A DNA stretch of 64,000 nt from assembly GCA_002423125.1 (NCBI GenBank), contig DIUW01000042.1, forward strand, positions 9,988 through 73,987. The letters run 5' to 3'. The translations under genes and the position numbers were made by a program. Source of the stretch: Legionellaceae bacterium UBA6148. GTDB lineage: Bacteria > Pseudomonadota > Gammaproteobacteria > Legionellales > Legionellaceae. Positions 1 through 9,753 of this stretch are shown one piece after another (the stretch's first letter is position 1; the number at the start of each line of letters is the position of its first letter). Under the pieces are notes generated by a model. That model saw only the letters and a list, made by a program, of their open reading frames with translations, did no database searches and had not been told where the DNA came from.

Positions 1-830
1 ACCCAAAATGGGTCGCTGCCTTGAACCGCCTTAGGGATTAAGTAAGTTGCGAGATTGCCAAATTCCATCGGATTATCGCACTCGCTCCATAAATCCCAGT
101 TGGCACATAGCGTTGATACTGGATTAAGTTCTTTGTCCGTCTTTTCATTAAAAAAATAGGGTTTTATTGTGCATTCTTTGTCATAAATAATAGCGGGCTC
201 TCCAAGACGACGAATCTCATCGAGCAAACGCATCATGCCTTGCGTTTTGCCCGATCCCGTTGAGCCATGAAAGAAAAACCCTTGAAATTCAGAGCGCGCG
301 GGAATAGGAATCGTCGTTAATAATCTCACGTCAGACACGCCACGTTTTGCATGTTTTACGGATTTAATCAACTCGTTAGGAGAAGTCGCCAATCGGGTGC
401 CTGAAATATGTTTATCATTGCTGTATTTCTCGCCTTTATTCGAAAAAAAGCGTACCGCAAAAAAGATAACGAACAGGTAAATCACGCCGCCCACACAAAG
501 TGCGGCAAGACCGTCGTGAATCATGGTTTTTTGAGCCCCCGCGACTGCTGATTGAAGCCAGGGGGAGTTCAAAAAATAATGAGCCGAGAAGGCACCATGA
601 GGCCCACGCCAGAGTTCTCTGGCGCCAAACCCAAGGTGTTCTAAAACTGTCGCGTAGATTTGAAGCCCAAGGGTGGTCAGCGCATGGCGCGAAGTAAAGG
701 CAAGAATTACTCCCACCAATGCCGCATAGCCCATCACACCCCAAGTCAGAATGCGGTTTGTGACCTGAACCATCATGCGAGTGTTATAACCGAAAATTTG
801 ACCGCCGCGGATGAATTGTTTGCCTTGCAT
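1..830 (-). CDS. traD: TraD coupling protein (type IV secretion ATPase), C-terminus off the window
   Basis: Coupling protein that links the DNA relaxosome to the mating channel at the inner membrane. Reading from the ATG at 828-830, about 276 codons are present. There are two membrane segments near residues 30-46 and 106-127, then a Walker A motif GSTGSGKT at about 189-196 and the downstream motif region WDLWSECDNP, which matches F TraD (WDLWKEC). The gene was missing from simple ORF listing because it has no stop in the window. Its start overlaps the stop of the upstream membrane gene by one base (TAATG). The rest of the ATPase domain lies to the left of the window. Family assignment is strong. 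Confidence 0.93.
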   Translation of the reverse strand, partial: MQGKQFIRGGQIFGYNTRMMVQVTNRILTWGVMGYAALVGVILAFTSRHALTTLGLQIYATVLEHLGFGARELWRGPHGAFSAHYFLNSPWLQSAVAGAQKTMIHDGLAALCVGGVIYLFVIFFAVRFFSNKGEKYSNDKHISGTRLATSPNELIKSVKHAKRGVSDVRLLTTIPIPARSEFQGFFFHGSTGSGKTQGMMRLLDEIRRLGEPAIIYDKECTIKPYFFNEKTDKELNPVSTLCANWDLWSECDNPMEFGNLATYLIPKAVQGSDPFW

Positions 831-1480
831 TACAAACTATTCCCATCTTGGGTTTTTACTTCGGTAATAGGGTTATTTTTAATGCGAGCCATAAAAGTAT
901 TAATGACATCAAACGCAATACCCATTCCTAATCGGCTGATTTCAATATTCACCAGGACACTCATCGCAATCAGTGAGCCGATAAGCGCGCCTAATTGTGC
1001 ACCACCAAGCGTGAGCGCAGTGCTGAACAGACCGAAAAATTCCCTATCGCGCGCGTTCGCGCCGCCAAAAGCATCCAGTCCTGTAATCAGTACGAGATAA
1101 CCTATGCTATACATCAAAAGATACAGCAGGCTAAACTGCATGCACTTTTGCTTGATAAAGCCTTCGGTTTTAAGACGACCCTTTACAAGCTTCCCAAATA
1201 AGATGAAGTTACTTAAAAAAAGCATGATGAAGCCACTGCCCGCTAACGTTAAGCCCCAACATGCAAAAACAGAGCCTATCGATAATGGCGAGTAATAAAA
1301 GCCGATCCCATGTAATCCCTCCTGTATCACTACGTTAATACACAACAATAGGAGTGAGAGTTTCAAAACAAAGGCTGCTAATGATCCATAAAGCTCACCA
1401 GCACTCAAGATACCCATCTTAAGTGTTGGAATCGTTTTTAAATCGCATTTAACGTCTTTTTGTAATGCTTGGTAGTCCAT
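830..1480 (-). CDS. Multi-pass membrane protein between traG and traD
   Basis: Unrecognised 216-residue protein with about four strongly hydrophobic segments (near residues 34-52, 65-90, 112-135 and 150-175). It lies between traG and traD, one base from traG and overlapping traD by one base, so it belongs to the transfer operon. In F plasmid this position holds traS, the inner-membrane entry-exclusion protein, which is also a small multi-pass membrane protein. I cannot see sequence similarity to TraS, so an exclusion role is inference from position and topology only. Confidence 0.75.
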   Translation of the reverse strand: MDYQALQKDVKCDLKTIPTLKMGILSAGELYGSLAAFVLKLSLLLLCINVVIQEGLHGIGFYYSPLSIGSVFACWGLTLAGSGFIMLFLSNFILFGKLVKGRLKTEGFIKQKCMQFSLLYLLMYSIGYLVLITGLDAFGGANARDREFFGLFSTALTLGGAQLGALIGSLIAMSVLVNIEISRLGMGIAFDVINTFMARIKNNPITEVKTQDGNSL

Positions 1481-1481
1481 C

Positions 1482-4175
1482 TTATTTCTCCTTTAGTTTG
1501 ATTTTAGTGTGTTTAATTTGATTCGTTACATAGTTATCAATTTTGACGCCTTCATCGACAACCGGTTCTTTTTGATGATGTGCCTGAAGATTTTCTGCGG
1601 CAGCCATTTGTTCAGAACTTATTGGCGTAAGGCCTATTTTTGAAGCTTTATTTTCAACAACATGGCTATCACGCTGAAAACGCGCATTCATGTTTTTGGA
1701 TTGAGAGATGAGATCTGCGTTTGCAGTATAGTCTCTTTTTACATCACCACCTGTTCGTGCGAGTGCCTCATGCACTTGTGATCCGATTGCACTTTGCCCA
1801 ACCCCTGAATTTAGAAACTCATTCGCCCACTGATGTTGGATTGCAATACTTGCGCTATCGGTTTGCAACATCACTTGCTCACCGTGTGCTTTATACTTAT
1901 CGACTACCCAGTCGTGATAAGGTTGATTTAAATTATCATCAATTGACTTGGCATTTTCTGTTGCGTGAGTGGCGGCTGTTTGTAGTTGCTTTCCATGAGA
2001 GTATTCAGCTGAAGATTGTTTCAATAACGATTCAGCCGATGAAAAGTTGGCGGCAATTTGTTCGGCGCCACTTAAATTATGGGTGTCTGCCGTATCCAAA
2101 TGACTGTTTTTGGCTGTTGCTATCATATGATGATAGGCATCATTAAACGCTTTCCCATCACTGGTGTTATAGAAGTTTTGCCTGCTCACATTTCCAGAAG
2201 CACTGGTTCTAAGTGTTGCCGAAGCTTCCGCCGATCCACCCGAGATCCACTCCACGCCTTTACCAATCAATGAGCGATTACTACTTATTTTTCCACTGAC
2301 AGCGCCTTCTAAGCTTATATGTCCTGATTTATCCCAGTGAGTATTGTGGTGTTCTACAGCATCTTTCATGATGCGTAAATCCTGTCCAATGCTTGCGTTT
2401 GTTGTATTACTCACCCCTTCCCCACTACGAATATCATTGCTATCATTTTCAGTGAAATTCTTCAATTGGCTTAATCCCGCTTGAATATGCGAATCAGCCG
2501 CCGTTCGATGCTGGGTTGAATTTGCAAACGATTCACTGGCACTTTGATGAAGCGAATCAACAACCCTATCTGAACCATGAACGCTCACGGCCGCACTTGA
2601 AATTGCCGGTTGAATGTTGCCCACATGCGAACCATCCGCATTACGCGATAATAGCGCGCCATTGGCCATTTGCATCGTTGAGCGCCCTTCTGCATGATGA
2701 TGGTTCGTATCAAACTTATGCGCATTGGTGTTGTCATAATTCATGTTCCACCCGCTGTAGGTTGCCATCGAAATATTACCTTGAGCCGCGGAAGTCGCCT
2801 CACTCATAGAGACCGACTGCACCATACCGCCAAAGTGAGTCGATGCATTGCTGAGCACGCTAGATAATCCCTTTGTTATATAATAGGCTAAAAATGGAAC
2901 GCTCATAGCAAGTGCACCCGCCGTGTAAGCAAATGTACTGTGTTGACTTGCAAGCGCGTCCACATTTGAAAAGGTAACGCCCCCCGTTTTATGCCCAAAT
3001 AACCCGATTTTTTCACTTGAAGCTAATGAAACTAAAAAATGAATGATGATGAACATCGGCGGCCACGACCAGAGATAGGCTTGCGATTGCAAATAATAGA
3101 CATACACGTTTTGCGTTAAAGGAAGAAAAGAAAGCAATGCAATGAGGGGAAAAATACACGTTGTTATCATCAAGACAATCGTCATGAAAAAAGGCAGTCG
3201 AAAACTCGATAGCCAAAAACTATTCGCCTCCGCAATGTGCATTTTTTGCATGCTGGTCGTATTGGTGTAATTCATGAGCTCTGCGTCAGAGCCTGTAAAA
3301 GCAAAGGCGTCTGCTGCTGCATCGCGGGTTGCATTAATGAGAATATTTTGCGTTAACGTTTCTGCAGCATCCTTTGAGACACCCATATAATAATCATGCT
3401 CTGCCGCAAGGATATTTCCAAATTTTGTCGCATCACCCTTGGTCATGACTCGCCCAAGGCGCGCGAGCTCAAGCTGTGCCGCTGTTGCCAATCGAAGTTT
3501 GATGTTGCTGGCTGCCTCAATACAACTGACGTTTTTACCGCTACGTAAAATCACCCGATAAATAGGCGATGGATTTTCAAAATAGGTTTTAATGAGCTCG
3601 GGACTATTCACCAATTCTTGCGGCGTAATGGATTGACTGCCTAATAATTTTGCTGAAAAAACGCATTGTCTGATGTAGGAAGACAAGTCTGCTGAAAGTG
3701 CGGGCGATGAAGTAACGCGCGCTTGAGTCGCCGCGAGCCACGTTCTTGAGCCAAAAATCATGCCTGTTTTGGTGTAATCCAATTCATCGACACTATGAAA
3801 AATGTCACTGAAGACCATCGTGATGCCATACCCCATGCCGCTAATAATCGACGAGGGAAGGGCGAGACCTAAGGGCACATGGTCAACGGTTAGGGCGCTT
3901 CCAGCACCGGTTGCGGTTTGCATGTCAATGATTGCGACAGGCACTTTTATGCCTAATAAGGCAAAGGTTACAAAAAAACTGGTAACGACATAGCGCCACA
4001 ACGCTTCAAGCTTCTTTCCCAAGACATACTGATAACCCACCATTGAAACCGATAAAATCAGCATGATGTCAATGGCCGTGCGAAAGGTTGACGACGCGAG
4101 AAGGGTCACAACCGCATCGATGCCTGCTTTGAAATAAGCTGCATCTTGAGGGATATAAATCATTAACGGACTCAT
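1482..4175 (-). CDS. traG: TraG, mating-pair stabilisation protein
   Basis: 897-residue F-type TraG homologue. The N-terminal ~450 residues carry several membrane spans (near 40-80, 330-385 and 415-445). The C-terminal half is a long polar region rich in Ala, Ser, Asn, His and Gln, which is typical of TraG, whose periplasmic C-terminus stabilises mating aggregates and in F recognises the recipient's exclusion protein. It sits directly after traH with a 4-base overlap, the usual F order H-G. Family length is about 900-940 residues, so it looks complete. Confidence 0.92.
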   Translation of the reverse strand: MSPLMIYIPQDAAYFKAGIDAVVTLLASSTFRTAIDIMLILSVSMVGYQYVLGKKLEALWRYVVTSFFVTFALLGIKVPVAIIDMQTATGAGSALTVDHVPLGLALPSSIISGMGYGITMVFSDIFHSVDELDYTKTGMIFGSRTWLAATQARVTSSPALSADLSSYIRQCVFSAKLLGSQSITPQELVNSPELIKTYFENPSPIYRVILRSGKNVSCIEAASNIKLRLATAAQLELARLGRVMTKGDATKFGNILAAEHDYYMGVSKDAAETLTQNILINATRDAAADAFAFTGSDAELMNYTNTTSMQKMHIAEANSFWLSSFRLPFFMTIVLMITTCIFPLIALLSFLPLTQNVYVYYLQSQAYLWSWPPMFIIIHFLVSLASSEKIGLFGHKTGGVTFSNVDALASQHSTFAYTAGALAMSVPFLAYYITKGLSSVLSNASTHFGGMVQSVSMSEATSAAQGNISMATYSGWNMNYDNTNAHKFDTNHHHAEGRSTMQMANGALLSRNADGSHVGNIQPAISSAAVSVHGSDRVVDSLHQSASESFANSTQHRTAADSHIQAGLSQLKNFTENDSNDIRSGEGVSNTTNASIGQDLRIMKDAVEHHNTHWDKSGHISLEGAVSGKISSNRSLIGKGVEWISGGSAEASATLRTSASGNVSRQNFYNTSDGKAFNDAYHHMIATAKNSHLDTADTHNLSGAEQIAANFSSAESLLKQSSAEYSHGKQLQTAATHATENAKSIDDNLNQPYHDWVVDKYKAHGEQVMLQTDSASIAIQHQWANEFLNSGVGQSAIGSQVHEALARTGGDVKRDYTANADLISQSKNMNARFQRDSHVVENKASKIGLTPISSEQMAAAENLQAHHQKEPVVDEGVKIDNYVTNQIKHTKIKLKEK

Positions 4176-5542
4176 GGCATTTCTCCATTGTAAGCTGACT
4201 TCAGCATAGGGTTTAAAGCACTCAAAGCTTGCTTTACATTCGCTTGCACGAGTTGATTGGTTTTAAGGGCGCCATTAAATCGAGCGCGGCTTTCTGCGTT
4301 AAAGTGGTCAACAAATTGTTGTGCCACCTGAATACTTTTAAAGAGACGCTCTTCATTTGCCGCACCTAAATCTTTACCTGCCATCGAGGCTCGAATAATC
4401 TCAAGAGAGTTTGCAAGATATTGTGCAAGTAAATCCGTTGCGACACTTTGCGCGAGCTCAAAACTGCTTTGAATGCCGATGTTTTGTTGAGCGCTCGCGG
4501 AAATCAATCCAAACACGGAGGGTTGTGTTAATTCAATTAAGCCTTTTTGTGAGGGTGTTAACGCCGTGCCAGCTTTAATATTGTCATAAATACCTTTAAG
4601 AATTTCTTGTACTTGAAACACCAAGGCGTCTTTGGCCTCAATCGTTTGTGAACCTTGTGTGTTGATGTTGACGCAGGTTTGTGGTGTTTCAGAGCCCATG
4701 CACTTATAGCTCGGCAATTTCCCTCCATAAAGCAGCGCTTTAATAAAATCCTGATTCGTTGCAAGCGAGGGATACGTTTCTATCGCCCCTTTTGCATCAA
4801 AAACCAGTGTGCCGGATATGGAAAGATACACTTCTGCCAAACTGCTGTCGGATTGAATGAATTTATTTTTAGATAGCGCATCCCAAACCACATTCGTGTT
4901 TAATAAAACGCGTTCTTGATATTCTGGATTTTTTTTAGCGGCCTCCATTTGCTTATCGATTTCACCACCCGTTGAGCATTTTTGACGCGCTTCGGCCCAG
5001 TCAGAAAAAATACCGGTATGACTTCCGATGTCTTCACAAAGCTGCTGATGTGCGGCGCGATTTTTAGGCCAAAGTGAGGCTGTAAGATTCTCTCCCATTT
5101 CACACGAATTAAAGTTCACATTATTAATATCGTTAGCGAGTTTTTGCATGAATTGCATCGAGTGCGCCATTTCGGGTAATTCCGTTTCTAAGGCAAGGTT
5201 CAACGCATACCCTGCCCCATTTGATAAAATGGATTGCATAAAATTAACAATCTGGTCACTCTTAATGAACGAGAATCCGCCTGCCGTAATGTCGATGCCT
5301 CCGCATCCGGCTCGAAGCCCAGGCACATCAACATGAGCCACTTGAATATTGCGCACCTGATTGCGAGCATAGGCCGAACCAAGCGACGCAAATCCTGCCG
5401 CCTGCGATTCATAAGAGTGACTTCCGGTCACGTTGGCCTCAAAGCCTAGATTATTAAAATAATGCGTGAGATCGGAGCTGCCCGTTGCATGAGTTAAGCT
5501 CGTCCATACCATGGCTATTGGTAAAATCAGTTGTTTAACCAT
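4172..5542 (-). CDS. traH: TraH, pilus assembly protein
   Basis: F-type TraH, a periplasmic pilus-assembly protein. The start at 5540-5542 is preferred over an ATG five codons upstream: it has a GAGGA ribosome binding site 8 bases before it and overlaps the trbB stop by 8 bases (ATGGTTAA). The resulting 456-residue product begins with a clean signal peptide (MVKQLILPIAMVWTSLTHA). Family features include the early GCGGIDI-type segment near residue 80 and a C-terminal helical region. TraH is one of the proteins specific to F-type rather than P-type systems. Confidence 0.92.
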   Translation of the reverse strand: MVKQLILPIAMVWTSLTHATGSSDLTHYFNNLGFEANVTGSHSYESQAAGFASLGSAYARNQVRNIQVAHVDVPGLRAGCGGIDITAGGFSFIKSDQIVNFMQSILSNGAGYALNLALETELPEMAHSMQFMQKLANDINNVNFNSCEMGENLTASLWPKNRAAHQQLCEDIGSHTGIFSDWAEARQKCSTGGEIDKQMEAAKKNPEYQERVLLNTNVVWDALSKNKFIQSDSSLAEVYLSISGTLVFDAKGAIETYPSLATNQDFIKALLYGGKLPSYKCMGSETPQTCVNINTQGSQTIEAKDALVFQVQEILKGIYDNIKAGTALTPSQKGLIELTQPSVFGLISASAQQNIGIQSSFELAQSVATDLLAQYLANSLEIIRASMAGKDLGAANEERLFKSIQVAQQFVDHFNAESRARFNGALKTNQLVQANVKQALSALNPMLKSAYNGEMP

Positions 5543-6029
5543 GATATTTGTCCTCAATGTGTTTCATTAATTCACTCATGCGAGCCGCCAATTCATAATT
5601 TTTTGCTTCTCCAAAGAGCACGGCATACGCATCTAATGTATGACGATTAACCAGAAAAAGTGCCGGAACCATGGTCTTATAACCACCCGCCACATAAAAC
5701 GTTTGAAAAAGTTCAGGCGTTAACGGCGTCCCTTGATACTCGGGTAACGCTTGGTTATCCAAGCTATACGCCGTGACATTCATATGAAACGTGTCGCTAA
5801 AATCTTTTAAAACGGGCGCGAACTTGTGGCAATGTGGGCAGCTCCCTTTATAAATAAAGACAAAGTAGTAGTTTTCAGACAGATTCTTAACGGCGTCATG
5901 AGCGGCATTTGGCAGCGCAACAGTTGTTGTCGCCCCCTCTTTTTTTGCAAGTAAGGTGTTAAGTTCATCAACCGCAACATTGGCTGAAACCGCCTGTGAA
6001 ATCATCAATAACATCAATATCCAACGCAT
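5535..6029 (-). CDS. trbB: TrbB-like periplasmic thioredoxin / disulfide isomerase
   Basis: 164-residue exported thioredoxin-fold protein. A signal peptide covers about residues 1-16 and the redox motif CPHC is at 64-67. It lies between traF and traH, as in the F plasmid, where TrbB acts as a disulfide isomerase for the cysteine-rich transfer proteins. The neighbouring traN product has many cysteines, so a folding helper makes sense. The gene overlaps traH by 8 bases and is separated from traF by 2 bases. Confidence 0.87.
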   Translation of the reverse strand: MRWILMLLMISQAVSANVAVDELNTLLAKKEGATTTVALPNAAHDAVKNLSENYYFVFIYKGSCPHCHKFAPVLKDFSDTFHMNVTAYSLDNQALPEYQGTPLTPELFQTFYVAGGYKTMVPALFLVNRHTLDAYAVLFGEAKNYELAARMSELMKHIEDKYHG

Positions 6030-6031
6030 AT

Positions 6032-6823
6032 TTACGCCCCCAATCCTTCATAACTAAATCGTTTATAATTCGTCGCCACATCCAGTAATCGCTCTTTCAG
6101 TTCCGTTGTTGATACAAAACCATAAGACAGAGGCGACATTTGCTCTGTTTCGAGGTTCACTAAAAAAAGAGCGGGCATGTAGCGTGCTTGCATATCCATT
6201 TTTCGTTGCACCACCGAAAGCGGGATATTTTTAGGATTAGGCAGCCCCTCAATCGGCTGACCATCCGTTGTCACTGAAATCATTGAAAAATGCGACGCAT
6301 TAGCAAACGGCGCTAAATGTGCCGCCATTTTTTGTGAAATAGAGCTTTTGCCTTGATAAAAAAGAATAAGGCCATATTTTTTTGAGCCCTCATGAATCAC
6401 GCGCTCCATAAGCGCACTCGTTTCATCATTTCGAATGGCTATGGCCGAATTATCAGTTGGGAATATCAAGGTGTGATCAAGCTCCGGATGCGTCATCAGC
6501 ACTTGTTGCCAATAACGCACAAACGCTTGATTTCGTTTTGCATACGTTTGTTGAATTTTCATGTAATCATAAGTCGTCTCATACGATGGAGTGATGAGTG
6601 CTTGAGACAAGGTATTGAGCGTTTGACGCTTCATTTCCATGAGCTGTTCATACGGCGTTCGTGCTTGGGTAGGTGCGACGTTTACGGGAGCAGTTGGCTT
6701 TATTTCCTTTTCTTTCGGCGCCACACTATACCAATGAAACCCATGGGCGCGAGATTGAGTGAGCTCAGCATGAGCGATCAACGTTACAACACAACACAAT
6801 AAGGCGGCTATTGTTCGCATCAT
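6032..6823 (-). CDS. traF: TraF, pilus assembly protein
   Basis: 263-residue TraF with a signal peptide ending near residue 19 (LIAHA). The C-terminal half has a thioredoxin-like fold signature (YGLILFYQGKSSISQKM) in which the CXXC cysteines are absent, as is usual for TraF. The start codon overlaps the traN stop (ATGA). It probably acts in the periplasm with TraH and TrbC during pilus extension, as known for the F system. Confidence 0.9.
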   Translation of the reverse strand: MMRTIAALLCCVVTLIAHAELTQSRAHGFHWYSVAPKEKEIKPTAPVNVAPTQARTPYEQLMEMKRQTLNTLSQALITPSYETTYDYMKIQQTYAKRNQAFVRYWQQVLMTHPELDHTLIFPTDNSAIAIRNDETSALMERVIHEGSKKYGLILFYQGKSSISQKMAAHLAPFANASHFSMISVTTDGQPIEGLPNPKNIPLSVVQRKMDMQARYMPALFLVNLETEQMSPLSYGFVSTTELKERLLDVATNYKRFSYEGLGA

Positions 6824-8613
6824 CCACCCACCTTTTTTTGAACGCGGCGAATGACTTCATCATTGATATTACTGGTATTAGGAGGAGGAACGACGATCCC
6901 GGCTTCCTCTAAATGCTCACCTCCGTTAAAGGGATACTCAGGTTTTAAAAACTCAATGCGAGCCATATCAAGGCTTTGTAATTCAGCAACACTTAAGCCT
7001 CCGCAATTAGGATGTTTGGCGGTTCCTAATGCTCCACCGTTCAACTGCTTTAAACGCCCTTCTTCTTGAATAATGCGCGCCATTTTGGTATCGAATACAC
7101 AATAGGTTCGTTTATGTTCATCGCAAATACCTAAGTCTTTGTGTGAACAATACTTCCCAAGGTAATGCACCAAATAGTTTAATTTAGCCTGCCCGAGCGC
7201 TTTATCTTCCTCTGGGCAATGCGCGATATCGAGTGCTTTACCCCAGCCAATGTCCGAGCAGCAATTGATAAAATCTAAGACTTCGATTTTACACTCAACG
7301 ACGTGCCCCGAAAAAAGCGACGCTTGTGTTTGAGCATACTCATGCCCTGCTTCACCGACAACGGTCAATGGAATGATGTCTTTAGCAAACTCATCATTTT
7401 GAGTGCCTTGATGGTCGGTGCAATCACCGTCGGCGCAAAAGAGATCTTTAACACAAGGAATAGGTGCGGGACAGACTTTATCAAAGCAGTTGTAGGTTTG
7501 CTCATAGACGGCACACGCATTATTGTCCATACGCGCGCAATGCGAACTTAGTTGCAGGCATTTTTTTTCACGCTGAATAGCGCATTCATCGGCTTGTGCG
7601 GACGCGCAAGAAAAAGTGTTGGTTTTTTCCCAGCAATCTCGTTCTATCGGTAATCCATCAATAATATGCGTCGAATTTGCGTCCGTACAACGCGCATCCG
7701 TCACGTGGCAAAGGCCACTATTGGCCTCAAGGCTCGCGCACTCATTGTCCCACTGTTCACTAGAGACGTAAGCCTTCGATTGCGCATGAACGGTTAACGC
7801 AATTTGAATGGGGTAGCTGCGATTCCATTCTTTTTTAATGTTTAACGTTAAAAGGCCATTGTTACTGCAACTGGGGGTTCCAATAACCTTTACCCAATCA
7901 GCGAATTGACCGTTATTTTGAATCGAGTCAACTGACGCGCTCATCGCATCACATGGGTGCGTGAGTCGTACGGGGTTCGTAACACTTCCTCTCGCAGCAT
8001 ATTGAATGCTTCCTGTCACGAGATTTACGGTGACGATGCCCTTCCATTTTTTCGCAATAATAACGACAACCGCCACTCGTTGACTGATGTTTTCTGTGCT
8101 CACGGTAAGTTTTCGTTTTTTTACACACTGTTGAAGGGGCAACTGGCGTGAAGTAAAGCACGTCTCGGTATGCGTTTTAATTTCGCACGCTTGTGAGGTT
8201 GAGTCGCATTGAATGCTCCCGTTGGAGAGTCCGTGAGTAATGGCGTAGCTTTCATCTTCAATCAATTTCGCGCGCTGAATGGCGTCATTATTCTGATTAA
8301 TTTCAAATTGGTTCTTACCAAACTGCTCAACTACGGTTTTTCCACCGAGATCGCTTTTTAAAGCGCTTGACGATTGAGCTGTCAAATCGGTTTTTTCAGT
8401 CTCAACATTATTGTAAAGGCCTTTCTGTTCTGGATTGTTGTTATAATTTTTAAATGTCTTCTCTGGATTAAATTGTTTCATTGCATCGATCGGTTTCGCG
8501 CTTAATGATTTCGCAAAGACCTTTAATGTTGGGAAGTCCTGCGCTGTCGTATTTGCAATCGCAACATGACAAAGCAGAATACTTAAAACAATCAAGCAAA
8601 GCTTTTTAAACAT
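6820..8613 (-). CDS. traN: TraN, outer-membrane mating-pair stabilisation adhesin
   Basis: Large cysteine-rich secreted protein of about 597 residues. The reading frame is open 14 codons upstream, but the ATG at 8611-8613 is chosen because it gives a signal peptide (MFKKLCLIVLSILLCHVAIA) and overlaps the trbC stop by 8 bases. The middle and C-terminal parts contain dozens of cysteines in CXXXXC-type spacing, a hallmark of TraN. In F, TraN binds recipient outer-membrane proteins. It precedes traF as in F. Confidence 0.92.
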   Translation of the reverse strand: MFKKLCLIVLSILLCHVAIANTTAQDFPTLKVFAKSLSAKPIDAMKQFNPEKTFKNYNNNPEQKGLYNNVETEKTDLTAQSSSALKSDLGGKTVVEQFGKNQFEINQNNDAIQRAKLIEDESYAITHGLSNGSIQCDSTSQACEIKTHTETCFTSRQLPLQQCVKKRKLTVSTENISQRVAVVVIIAKKWKGIVTVNLVTGSIQYAARGSVTNPVRLTHPCDAMSASVDSIQNNGQFADWVKVIGTPSCSNNGLLTLNIKKEWNRSYPIQIALTVHAQSKAYVSSEQWDNECASLEANSGLCHVTDARCTDANSTHIIDGLPIERDCWEKTNTFSCASAQADECAIQREKKCLQLSSHCARMDNNACAVYEQTYNCFDKVCPAPIPCVKDLFCADGDCTDHQGTQNDEFAKDIIPLTVVGEAGHEYAQTQASLFSGHVVECKIEVLDFINCCSDIGWGKALDIAHCPEEDKALGQAKLNYLVHYLGKYCSHKDLGICDEHKRTYCVFDTKMARIIQEEGRLKQLNGGALGTAKHPNCGGLSVAELQSLDMARIEFLKPEYPFNGGEHLEEAGIVVPPPNTSNINDEVIRRVQKKVGG

Positions 8614-9271
8614 GACCTTGCTCCAAGATAGTCTTAGCAAGACTGGATGCGGCATCGCCTTTATCTCGAATCAACGCCAATGCTTTTTTAATCGATGCAT
8701 TGCCATACACCACATCAAAAGTTTGGTTTGCGCAAAGCGTTTGTGCCGCGCATGAGGCAGGTCGCTCGCTCAAGACAAGTGCAGGAACTGCTTTGATTTG
8801 AAATTGCTCAAACCACAGTGGATCAATCGACACCCCTTTAAAATTGAGACGTTGTTTTTTAGCCTCAGCATGTAGGCGCGCAAAGGTTTCAATGGTTTTT
8901 TTGAAATCACCATCCACAAGCCCATTGATAACGACCGGGATATTAAACGCCGCTGCTTCATCGCTGAGTGCTAATAAAAGCGCTTCCGGCATTGAAAACG
9001 AAACCAACAAAATTGCATTAGGAGCCGCTTGAGTTTGCTGTTTGAAAGACTGTGAGGCTCGCGCCTGCTTTAAAAATCCGTCAATAAGCGTCTCATGCTC
9101 GGCAAGCGTATACGCTGACTTTTCTTTCAGCGTTTGAATCTTGGCACTTGAAACCGTTGCCGCTTGTCGCAACCCCTGTGCTTGATAAGCATTGAGATCG
9201 TCATTGGTATTCGCGAAAGACGCAAAACTGCTGAGCATGAACACCGCAGCCAATTCTTTTGATTTAAGCAC
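8606..9271 (-). CDS. trbC: TrbC-like pilus assembly protein (GTG start)
   Basis: F-type TrbC. The frame is open further upstream, but a GTG at 9269-9271 fits best: an AAGGTGG ribosome binding site precedes it by a few bases, it overlaps the previous stop by 8 bases, and it gives a signal peptide (VLKSKELAAVFMLSSFASFA). The body has the family pattern LLVSFSMPEALL near residue 83, a pseudo-thioredoxin fold, and WFEQFQIKAVPALVL. TrbC works with TraF, TraH and TraW in the periplasm. The product is about 221 residues. Confidence 0.87.
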   Translation of the reverse strand: MLKSKELAAVFMLSSFASFANTNDDLNAYQAQGLRQAATVSSAKIQTLKEKSAYTLAEHETLIDGFLKQARASQSFKQQTQAAPNAILLVSFSMPEALLLALSDEAAAFNIPVVINGLVDGDFKKTIETFARLHAEAKKQRLNFKGVSIDPLWFEQFQIKAVPALVLSERPASCAAQTLCANQTFDVVYGNASIKKALALIRDKGDAASSLAKTILEQGHV

Positions 9272-9737
9272 GGGCCACCACCTTATGCATGCCATACGCC
9301 CGTTGAATTCGAAGGTAACGGTGTGTCAACGTCACAAGAAAAAGTACCGTCAATAGCATGAAGAATTGTGGGTTAATGATTGCTCGTATAAATAAATGAT
9401 TTTTTATAACGAGTAGCGGCGCGATAATAAAACTGGCACAAATACAATAATCAAGCCCCTCCTTTAACGTGATGGTGAACCGCCGCTTTTTAGACTCCTT
9501 TCTTGCATTAAATGTGGCTGATGAAAGACCACTAAAACCTAGATAACATCCAAATAATCCTCCCCAATACAGCGCATTAACAAATAAGCCGCCGTGTTGA
9601 AAGGCTCTTATAAATAAACCTTGCTCAGGCACAACAACTGCCCAACACAGTACGCCGATGACATAATAAAAGTTCGCAAACATGACCATGGTTATGGCCT
9701 TGCTTATCCCTTGGCGGGTTTTAGGGTATGTACTCAT
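9264..9737 (-). CDS. Small multi-pass membrane protein between traU and trbC
   Basis: Unrecognised protein of about 157 residues with four hydrophobic segments and a basic stretch (ARKESKKRR) between the second and third. The start at 9735-9737 is chosen because GGAGAGTG lies just upstream, inside the alternative upstream start. It overlaps trbC by 8 bases. In F the traU-trbC interval has no equivalent membrane protein, so this may be a lineage-specific part of the transfer apparatus. Function unknown. Confidence 0.7.
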   Translation of the reverse strand: MSTYPKTRQGISKAITMVMFANFYYVIGVLCWAVVVPEQGLFIRAFQHGGLFVNALYWGGLFGCYLGFSGLSSATFNARKESKKRRFTITLKEGLDYCICASFIIAPLLVIKNHLFIRAIINPQFFMLLTVLFLVTLTHRYLRIQRAYGMHKVVARA

Positions 9738-9753
9738 CACACTCTCCATTACG

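Noticed and set aside
436..1295. Several open frames on the plus strand and a 102-codon frame on the minus strand over traD and the membrane gene
   Set aside because: They run inside convincingly coding DNA in other frames, have no recognisable domains, and the traD reading is clearly right.
1721..2809. Three plus-strand frames of 64-141 codons opposite traG
   Set aside because: Antisense shadows with low-complexity, histidine-rich translations and no ribosome binding sites.
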